Made by a program: the position numbers and the translations under genes. The notes below the pieces were generated by a model, which saw only the letters and a list, made by a program, of their open reading frames with translations, was not told where the DNA came from and ran no database searches. Source: Candidatus Dormiibacterota bacterium (GTDB lineage: Bacteria > Chloroflexota > Dormibacteria > Aeolococcales > Aeolococcaceae). From it: a DNA stretch of 6,283 nt. Positions 1 through 5,111 of the stretch are shown here, in pieces. The first letter of the stretch is position 1; the number at the start of each line of letters is the position of its first letter. The DNA is taken from contig PLAX01000055.1 in assembly GCA_003135255.1 (NCBI GenBank), forward strand, positions 1 to 6,283. The letters are read 5' to 3'.

Positions 1-31
1 CGTCGAGATACGCGTCGGTGAACGTCGTCAT
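1..31 (-). CDS. 5' end of an unidentified downstream gene (partial)
   Basis: On the minus strand an ATG at 31-29 overlaps the TGA stop of the methyltransferase (30-28) in the classic ATGA arrangement. It opens a frame reading MTTFTDAYLD before the window edge. A GAGG element lies about 8 nt upstream, inside the end of the methyltransferase gene. The overlap and this possible Shine-Dalgarno site suggest translational coupling and membership of the same operon. Ten residues are too few to assign any family, and the product is unknown. Confidence 0.55.
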   Translation of the reverse strand, partial: MTTFTDAYLD

Positions 32-672
32 GACCCTGCCTCTGCGCTTGCCTTGCGGCAAGCGGCGAATGTGTTCAGACCGAACTTGTGGCGGCCGCAC
101 CGGATGTCACGCGGGCTGAAACCGGCGTGTACCAGCAGCGGCCAGAGATCGTGCGGATCGTAGTAGGCCTTGTGGTCCTCCATCTCGTCTGCCGGGCTCA
201 TTCCCAGGCGGAAGGCGGAGAACTCCAGGTAGCGCTTACCGCGCCACGACGGCACGTTGATCAGGGCCATCCCACCGGGGGCAAGGATGCGCCAGACCTC
301 GCGGAGTGTCTCCACCGGCTCCCAGAGGTGCTCCAGCACGGAGTTGCAGATGACCAGGTCCAGGGATCCGCCCTCAAGCTCGCCGAGTGCCTCCGGAAGC
401 CTCCCCTCGATGGCGCACACCTTGACGTTGCCGGACAGCTCAGGGCTGATGGCGACGTCCACCAGCGTCATCGAGGCCACCTCAGGCAGCAGGGCACGAG
501 CCACGGTTGCGTGGTAGCCACAGCCGATGTCGACCACCCGCATCCCTGAGAAGCTGTCGACCGTGCGCCGGATCCGCCGCGAGGAGAGCCACACGCCAAA
601 GCGATCCACCGCAGTCAGGGCGTGGTCCTGGCCGTAGGCCCGGTTGCGAAGGTCCCTACTCGTGGCGGTCAT
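28..672 (-). CDS. class I SAM-dependent methyltransferase (Methyltransf_11-like)
   Basis: Predicted cytoplasmic SAM-dependent methyltransferase of 214 residues, a normal length for a single Rossmann-fold domain. Numbered from the start at 672, motif I is VVDIGCGYH (about 46-54), the glycine-rich SAM-binding loop. An acidic residue after strand beta2 (TLVDV, Asp72) fits ribose binding. LDLVICNSVLEHL (about 104-116) is the usual motif around strand beta4, and ILAPGGMALINVPS (about 129-142) is the 'LxPGG' post-motif before beta5. The C-terminal HDLWPLLVHAGF (about 174-185) is typical of the Methyltransf_11/UbiE-like group. An upstream in-frame ATG at 702 would add ten residues (MPQPCARRRS). I prefer 672 because it shortens the overlap with the upstream glycosyltransferase to 17 nt; neither start has a clear Shine-Dalgarno site. 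No transmembrane segment is seen. The acceptor is unknown. The context next to two glycosyltransferase-type proteins suggests a sugar, lipid or pathway intermediate, but that is inference. Confidence 0.9.
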   Translation of the reverse strand: MTATSRDLRNRAYGQDHALTAVDRFGVWLSSRRIRRTVDSFSGMRVVDIGCGYHATVARALLPEVASMTLVDVAISPELSGNVKVCAIEGRLPEALGELEGGSLDLVICNSVLEHLWEPVETLREVWRILAPGGMALINVPSWRGKRYLEFSAFRLGMSPADEMEDHKAYYDPHDLWPLLVHAGFSPRDIRCGRHKFGLNTFAACRKASAEAGS

Positions 673-1924
673 AGATCGACGTCGTGCGCAGGGCTGCGGC
701 ATGGAGGAGCAGCATGAAGGTGAAGGTCATGAAGCTCATCATGATGAGCATCAGGCCGATGACCGCACTGTAAAGGGTGCGGTCGGCCCGGAGTGCCAGC
801 CCACTGGAGACCCATTGGGCGATGAGGAGTGCGACGAGGACGACCCCACCCGCGAAGGCGGTGGCACAGAGCAGCGCCGTGCGCGAGTAGGGGAAGACTC
901 GCAGCCAGCGCCTCCGTGCCTGGCCCGTGTAGTCGTGCAGAACCTGGGCGAGGCAGCCGAAGAAGAAGCTCTGCAGCCCGACCATGGTCAGGGTCATCCC
1001 CAGCAGCATGGTGTAGAGAGAGAGGTGCAGAGCCCCGAGGGTGATCGGGCCCACACTGAGAGGAAGCGTGATCAGGAGCCCGAGGGCAAACATCACGATG
1101 CCGGGCCGGTAGACGAAGAACTCGGCGCCGTAGATGAACATGGCCCGGAGGTTGATCCATGCCGCCTGGTACGGAGAGAGCCAGCCCAGCCGCTTGTGGT
1201 GGCTCACGCGACCCTCACGATCCTTCAGGAACGCCACCGGCACCTCGGTCGTCCGGAGACGCATGTGCACCGACTTGAGCACCATCTCCGACGCGTACTC
1301 CCAGGAGGCCGACTGGAGCCCCATGCGGACCAGCGCGTCGCGGGTGATGCCCCGCATCCCGCAGTGGATGTCTGAGAAGTGGCTGCGGTAGAGGAGGTTG
1401 AGGATCCAGGTGGTCACCGGAGTCCCCAGGTGGCGATGATGCCAGGGCATCGAGCCGGGCTCGATGCTGCCCTTCCAGCGAGAGCCCATCACGAACTCGA
1501 AGCCGTCCCGAAAGCCACGCACAAAGGGCTCGAGGCGGCGGAAATCGTAGGTGCAGTCGGCATCGCCCATGAGGACGTAGCGGCCGCGGATGTGAGGGAC
1601 GGCGTCGATGTACGCCTGCCCCAGCCCGCGTCGCGGGACGCGCAGCACGCGAGCACCGTGCGCCAGGGCGATCTGCGCGGTTGCGTCGGTGGAACTGTCG
1701 ACGATGAACACCTCGCCCTGGATCGCCGCCGCGGCCATGCCCTCCCTGCACCAGTCGACGAAGTCCCCAACCGTGAGCGCCTCGTCACACGCCGGGATGA
1801 CGATCGAGAGCTCTGGATCGACACAGTCGCCGTGCTCCGGCACGAGCAACTCGCCCCGGAAGTCCGCGCCCTGGCTCGCGGCCGGCCGAGAGACCGCGGT
1901 CCCCAGGTCGAGCGAGGATGTCAC
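656..1924 (-). CDS. family 2 glycosyltransferase, polyprenyl-phosphate sugar synthase-like, with C-terminal membrane domain
   Basis: A 422-residue GT-A fold glycosyltransferase. An N-terminal tail of about 37 residues precedes the catalytic domain, which opens with ELSIVIPACDEA (38-49). EVFIVDSSTDATA (71-83) forms the nucleotide-binding region. YVLMGDADCTYDF (116-128) carries the DxD metal/nucleotide-sugar motif at Asp121-Asp123. GSRWKGSIEPGSMPWHHRH (147-165) and DIHCGMRGITRDAL (185-198) match the DPM1/dolichol-phosphate-sugar synthase-like branch of GT2. The C-terminal part holds about four hydrophobic helices (roughly 272-292, 298-327, 348-370, 384-410), so the protein is membrane anchored. 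Members of this branch usually transfer a sugar from a nucleotide donor to polyprenyl phosphate on the cytoplasmic face; the sugar cannot be inferred. The start is GTG at 1924-1922, with AGGAGG six nt upstream. The gene follows the large membrane protein after 151 nt and overlaps the methyltransferase. Confidence 0.92.
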   Translation of the reverse strand: MTSSLDLGTAVSRPAASQGADFRGELLVPEHGDCVDPELSIVIPACDEALTVGDFVDWCREGMAAAAIQGEVFIVDSSTDATAQIALAHGARVLRVPRRGLGQAYIDAVPHIRGRYVLMGDADCTYDFRRLEPFVRGFRDGFEFVMGSRWKGSIEPGSMPWHHRHLGTPVTTWILNLLYRSHFSDIHCGMRGITRDALVRMGLQSASWEYASEMVLKSVHMRLRTTEVPVAFLKDREGRVSHHKRLGWLSPYQAAWINLRAMFIYGAEFFVYRPGIVMFALGLLITLPLSVGPITLGALHLSLYTMLLGMTLTMVGLQSFFFGCLAQVLHDYTGQARRRWLRVFPYSRTALLCATAFAGGVVLVALLIAQWVSSGLALRADRTLYSAVIGLMLIMMSFMTFTFMLLLHAAALRTTSIYDRHE

Positions 1925-1930
1925 CGAAGT

Positions 1931-1936
1931 CCTCCT
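1931..1936 (-). promoter_or_regulatory. Shine-Dalgarno site of the GT2 gene
   Basis: The minus strand reads AGGAGG, then six nt (ACTTCG), then GTG. This strong site at ideal spacing fixes the GTG at 1924-1922 as the glycosyltransferase start and shows that the gene can be translated independently of the upstream gene. Confidence 0.85.
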
Positions 1937-1944
1937 GGCCCGTG

Positions 1945-1960
1945 GGGCGCCGAGACGCCC
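1945..1960. repeat. weak inverted repeat upstream of the GT2 ribosome-binding site
   Basis: GGGCG at 1945-1949 pairs with CGCCC at 1956-1960 across a 6-nt loop, a 5-bp GC-only stem that ends 9 nt before the AGGAGG site in the minus-strand transcript. It could modestly affect translation initiation, but short GC stems like this are common by chance in such DNA. Confidence 0.2.
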
Positions 1961-1991
1961 ATTCTCGTCGAGATGGTATCGCTCGCTTCAT

Positions 1992-2012
1992 CCGCACCGA
2001 TGTTCGGTGCGG
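1992..2012. promoter_or_regulatory. perfect 9-bp inverted repeat, possible terminator/attenuator stem or operator
   Basis: CCGCACCGA (1992-2000) and TCGGTGCGG (2004-2012) are perfect reverse complements separated by only three nt (TGT). It lies in the 151-nt gap between the large membrane protein and the GT2 gene. As RNA it forms a strong hairpin on either strand. No T-run follows it on either strand, so it is not a canonical intrinsic terminator. It could be a U-tract-less terminator, an mRNA-stabilising structure at the 3' end of the upstream message, or a dyad bound by a regulator. On the minus strand a TANNNT-type hexamer (TACCAT, 1978-1973) lies shortly downstream and could be the -10 of an internal promoter, but no matching -35 is seen. 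Confidence 0.5.
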
Positions 2013-2043
2013 CGAATGGCGCGAACGCCCCGGTCTGTCGCGA

Positions 2044-2059
2044 CGCGGCTTGCGCCGCG
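2044..2059 (-). terminator. GC-rich hairpin just after the membrane-protein stop codon
   Basis: CGCGGC (2044-2049) and GCCGCG (2054-2059) form a perfect 6-bp stem with a 4-nt loop. In the minus-strand transcript the loop is GCAA, a GNRA tetraloop, which is unusually stable. The stem starts 16 nt after the TGA at 2078-2076. No U-tract follows. With the repeat at 1992-2012 it makes a tandem hairpin region that may end or protect the upstream message; the function is inferred from position only. Confidence 0.35.
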
Positions 2060-2075
2060 GCCACTGGTCGCGCGG

Positions 2076-5000
2076 TCACGGAAGCAGCTTGATCTGGGTC
2101 ACCGTGACCGGCGCTGAGCCGCTGATGCTCAGACTGAGCGTGGGCAGCGTGTAACCGTGCCACTGGGGGCAGGCACCGATCGGGAACGTGTAGGACACCT
2201 GGCCACCCGGAAGCGTCTGAAAGGTGATGTCGTGGTTTTCGCCCGCCACCTCCTGGTCGCTGAGGATGAAGGAGGCGCCGGGTGAGTGGGAGGCGATGGT
2301 GAGCTGTATCCAGTGGTAGTCGGCCCAGCTTTGCCCCGATGGCTCACTGAGGGCCCAGTCGATGGCGGGGGCGCTCCCACCCCCGACCACCACCCCGCTC
2401 TCCCCGGCGGGAGGTCGGACAGTCAGAAACTCCGGTATGTACCCCCAGCCGCAGTCCGGATACTGGAACGGGATGTCGGTCACGTTGAGCGCCGGTCCGA
2501 GCTCTGCCTGGAGGGACGCGGGGATGGTGACGGGCGCGTCGTCACGGACATAGATGATCTGGCCGTCGACGTCGGCGAACGGCCGGTAGTGGTCGAGGAG
2601 ATACTGGGAGGTGTCGTAGTCGCGCACCGCGTTGGGAATGCCGTCGTAAACCGACAGGGAGCCGGGCGCTGTTCCATAGAGCACGGCGAACTCCGGGCGG
2701 TTCGCCTCCAGGTCGGCGATGGTCTCCTCCTGGGACGCCTGATTGCTGTCGGTGACGGTGAAGAAATGGCGTGAGGCGGGTCGGTAGTAAAGGGTGTAGA
2801 AGTAGAGGCCCGGCTGGTTGCTGAAGTCGTAGATCTCCTGTCCCGGCTTGAGAAAGGCGGACAGGAAGGTGCCCAGGTCGTCCGTCAGCTGTTCCTCGTT
2901 ATCGGAGACGTAGCCCATGCTCGAGAGCCAGGGCTCGGTCGCGGCGGTGGCCCGGAAGTCGGCAGGGGCTGCAGCCATGAGACTGGGGATGGAGGTGGTC
3001 GTGGTGATCCCGGCGATCACCGCCACCACGTAGAAGAGCGGCCAGCGCAACCCACCCGCGTCACTGCCTCGCAGTCGCGTGCGCACCCATCCGTTGAGCC
3101 ACATCGCCGCCTCCCAGGCGCAGAGCATCACCAGGGGAATCGCGCCCGCGTAGCCCAGCGCCGCATGGGGAAGGTCGGCTCGACCGAGGAACTCGCCGGC
3201 GTAGTAGAGGATGGCGAAGATGGCGGCGGCGATCATCAGGAAGTCGTTGGTGCGGAGTGCCAGGCGGCGGCGGACCCTGATCGCGAGGATCCCGACGACG
3301 AGCAGGGCGGCGGCGCCCGGGGCCAGGACCCAGTAGACGAACTGCTGGGTCACTGGCGTGAAGCTGATCGGGAGGGCTCCCTCGAGGTCGTGCCCCGGCA
3401 CCAGTGTGACATAGAAGTCCACAAACCCACCGATCGCGTGTTTCGACGCGAGGACCGCGAAGAGAGCCACGAGGACCACCGCCCCCCCGGCGATGGCCCC
3501 GAGGGTGAGCCCGAAGTCCCGCCCGAGGCGAGCTCGAGGCCAGCCCGCCTCGTAGGCGTCGCGGGCGAGGAGAGCGATGCCGCAGGCCGGCACCGCATAG
3601 CTGGCCTCCGGCACCAGAACCGCGAACGTGACCGCCGCCGCTCCCACGCAGAATGAGGCGATCCGCGACCTGCGGTCCAGTGCGATGGCCAGCAGCACCA
3701 GGATGAGCGGCCAGAACATCAGCCGATCTCCCCCCACCATCAAGGTGGCGTTGAAGACGAGCAGCACCACGGTGAGGAGTGCCGCCCAGCACGCGCCGGC
3801 CACCCGGTAGGCGAAGAGGTAGAGGGCCACCCAGTTCAGGGGCGTGAGGATCAGCGCCGTGCCCGCGAACGCCCCCCACGCCGAGGCGCTGAGCAGCCGG
3901 TAGCCGAGAGCGTTGAAGAAGGTGTCGACGAGCAGCCCGTGATACGGCAGGAAATCGCGGTAAGGAACCTCGCCCAGGTGGAGCAGCCGCAGCGTCGCGA
4001 TCTCCTGGCCGGACTCGAAGTTGTCCCAGGCCCCCAGGGCGCCGGTCAACACCGCGGTGGAGAGGAAGATGGCGACGGGCACTGCCACCAGGAAGAGGGC
4101 TCGCCTCTCGATGTTCCGCATCCTGCCGGGGCCGGCTTCGCGGTTGCGCCACAGGCCGAAGCCGACCACCGCGACGCTGACCGCCGTGAGCAGCAGACCC
4201 AGCGCCAGGGGGAGCCAGTGCACCGGATGCTGGATGTTGTCGGAGAGGGTGGTCAGCGTCGTACGTTCGGAGACGGCGAGCAGGCCCCCCACGGTCAGGG
4301 CCGCACCCAGAGCGTTGAGGGTGCTGACCACGCGGATTCCGCTTGGGGCGGAGGGGCGAGCGGCCCTCCGCGCTCTGAGCACGGCTGCAGCCAGAACGAG
4401 CACCAGCAGCACGTAGACGGCCGCGATGGACACCAGGTCGCGCCAGAAGCGGAGGTCCTGGTTGTTGCGGACGATGGCGCCCGCGAAACCCCACACCAGA
4501 GCCACCGCGACGACCCGGGCGCCCAGTGCGATCCGCTCGGTCAGCGACCCCGGGTCGGCCGCGGGCTCCGGCGGCGGGGCGGGCAAGGCCCGGCTGACGT
4601 GAAGGGCGTACTGCAGCTTCCCAAGGAGTCCGGCCGCCCGCAGCAGGCGGCGGCCGACCAGGAACAGGAGGAGGCTGAGCAGCGGCCACCCGATGATGCC
4701 GAGGTACCACGTATCCGGGTATCGGCTGCCGTTGAAGTCGGCGAACGTCGGGTAGCCGATGATGTCGGTGTGGGCCTGGTTGGTCGCCGGGAGGTGGTGG
4801 GCGAGTGCCGCGACGACGGCAGCCGCCAGCACGGCGCTGATCACCGCCCACCCCGCCTCCACGAGGGTCCGGCCGGTCACGGTGGGCCAGCGGGGCGGGG
4901 ACGGTGACTCGGCCACGGCGGGAGGCGCGGGCGGCTCCGGCGGCTGGACCGGATTCGACGTGGTGATGGCAGGCCTCCGGGTCGGGGCGGAAGCGTACGG

Positions 5001-5111
5001 ACCGGCCTCCGTCCCTGGGCGTTCGGTCAGACGTCGGCGGGGGCCACGTGCGCCGCCGGGACTGGCTCGGCGCAGGATACAAGGGTATGAGACGGCGGGT
5101 GCCCAAGGCAC
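2076..5111 (-). CDS. large polytopic membrane protein, GT-C glycosyltransferase-like, with C-terminal ectodomain (start uncertain)
   Basis: The coordinates mark the open frame from the first GTG at 5111 (1011 residues). That GTG has no Shine-Dalgarno site, and the likelier start is the ATC at 4967 (963 residues, see the RBS entry). Numbers here count from 5111. After a Pro-rich tail (about 53-78) comes a first membrane module of about six helices (roughly 86-104, 134-152, 196-213, 226-245, 262-280, 298-320). Its first outer loop (106-133) contains HTDIIGYPTFADFN. A second module starts at a helix near 338-356, followed by GAWDNFESGQEIATLRLLHL (360-379) and GEVPYRDFLPYHGLL (380-394). This is the acidic first loop expected of GT-C enzymes, with Asp363/Glu366 as candidate catalytic or metal-binding residues. 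About ten further helices run to 708. Residues about 710-1011 are soluble: an alpha/beta part, then a beta-rich end with only two cysteines, Cys887 and Cys981. GT-C enzymes use polyprenyl-phosphate sugars on the outer face, which suits the GT2 neighbour. The exact family and substrate are not recognised. Confidence 0.85.
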   Translation of the reverse strand: MPWAPAVSYPCILRRASPGGARGPRRRLTERPGTEAGPYASAPTRRPAITTSNPVQPPEPPAPPAVAESPSPPRWPTVTGRTLVEAGWAVISAVLAAAVVAALAHHLPATNQAHTDIIGYPTFADFNGSRYPDTWYLGIIGWPLLSLLLFLVGRRLLRAAGLLGKLQYALHVSRALPAPPPEPAADPGSLTERIALGARVVAVALVWGFAGAIVRNNQDLRFWRDLVSIAAVYVLLVLVLAAAVLRARRAARPSAPSGIRVVSTLNALGAALTVGGLLAVSERTTLTTLSDNIQHPVHWLPLALGLLLTAVSVAVVGFGLWRNREAGPGRMRNIERRALFLVAVPVAIFLSTAVLTGALGAWDNFESGQEIATLRLLHLGEVPYRDFLPYHGLLVDTFFNALGYRLLSASAWGAFAGTALILTPLNWVALYLFAYRVAGACWAALLTVVLLVFNATLMVGGDRLMFWPLILVLLAIALDRRSRIASFCVGAAAVTFAVLVPEASYAVPACGIALLARDAYEAGWPRARLGRDFGLTLGAIAGGAVVLVALFAVLASKHAIGGFVDFYVTLVPGHDLEGALPISFTPVTQQFVYWVLAPGAAALLVVGILAIRVRRRLALRTNDFLMIAAAIFAILYYAGEFLGRADLPHAALGYAGAIPLVMLCAWEAAMWLNGWVRTRLRGSDAGGLRWPLFYVVAVIAGITTTTSIPSLMAAAPADFRATAATEPWLSSMGYVSDNEEQLTDDLGTFLSAFLKPGQEIYDFSNQPGLYFYTLYYRPASRHFFTVTDSNQASQEETIADLEANRPEFAVLYGTAPGSLSVYDGIPNAVRDYDTSQYLLDHYRPFADVDGQIIYVRDDAPVTIPASLQAELGPALNVTDIPFQYPDCGWGYIPEFLTVRPPAGESGVVVGGGSAPAIDWALSEPSGQSWADYHWIQLTIASHSPGASFILSDQEVAGENHDITFQTLPGGQVSYTFPIGACPQWHGYTLPTLSLSISGSAPVTVTQIKLLP
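4974..4978 (-). promoter_or_regulatory. GGAGG Shine-Dalgarno site six nt before an in-frame ATC codon (4967-4965)
   Basis: The minus strand reads GGAGG, CCTGCC, ATC in the frame of the large membrane protein. Initiation here would give a protein starting ITTSNPVQPPEPP (fMet in place of Ile), leading through a Pro-rich tail to the first membrane helix. I checked other in-frame start codons, namely GTG at 5111, 4916, 4880 and 4862 and CTG at 5075 and 5030, and none has a purine-rich site at proper spacing. ATC is a permitted but rare initiator in bacterial code table 11. A sequencing or assembly error turning ATG into ATC is the main alternative. Confidence 0.4.
5074..5087 (-). promoter_or_regulatory. 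possible -10 elements for the minus-strand operon in the divergent intergenic region
   Basis: Two TANNNT-type hexamers occur on the minus strand: TATCCT (5079-5074) and TACCCT (5087-5082). Either could serve as a -10 for the membrane-protein operon if translation starts at 4967, leaving a leader of about 100 nt. No convincing -35 hexamer lies at 16-19 nt. The elements overlap the start codon region of the divergent lipoprotein gene, so this assignment competes with the ATG start at 5087. It rests only on the short consensus and the position. Confidence 0.2.

Noticed and set aside
644..1375. A 243-codon plus-strand open frame antisense to the GT2 gene
   Set aside because: It is a His/Glu/Gly/Arg-rich shadow of the membrane helices and catalytic domain on the other strand, and no motif is present.
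1785..1997. A small 70-codon minus-strand open frame in the gap before the GT2 gene, considered as a leader peptide
   Set aside because: It runs out of frame deep into the GT2 gene, has an Arg/Gly-rich composition and no ribosome-binding site. The strong AGGAGG serves the GTG at 1924.
3939..4907. A 322-codon plus-strand open frame antisense to the large membrane protein
   Set aside because: The Gln/Glu/Gly/Arg-rich composition is the usual antisense image of hydrophobic codons. No domain or ribosome-binding site was seen.
5045..5050. CACGTG palindrome in the divergent intergenic region
   Set aside because: A 6-nt palindrome is too short to call as an operator without copies elsewhere.
5099..5111. 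Short inverted repeat GTGCC-CAA-GGCAC around the 5111 GTG
   Set aside because: Only 5 bp long and inside coding sequence of the lipoprotein. It is expected by chance at this GC content.
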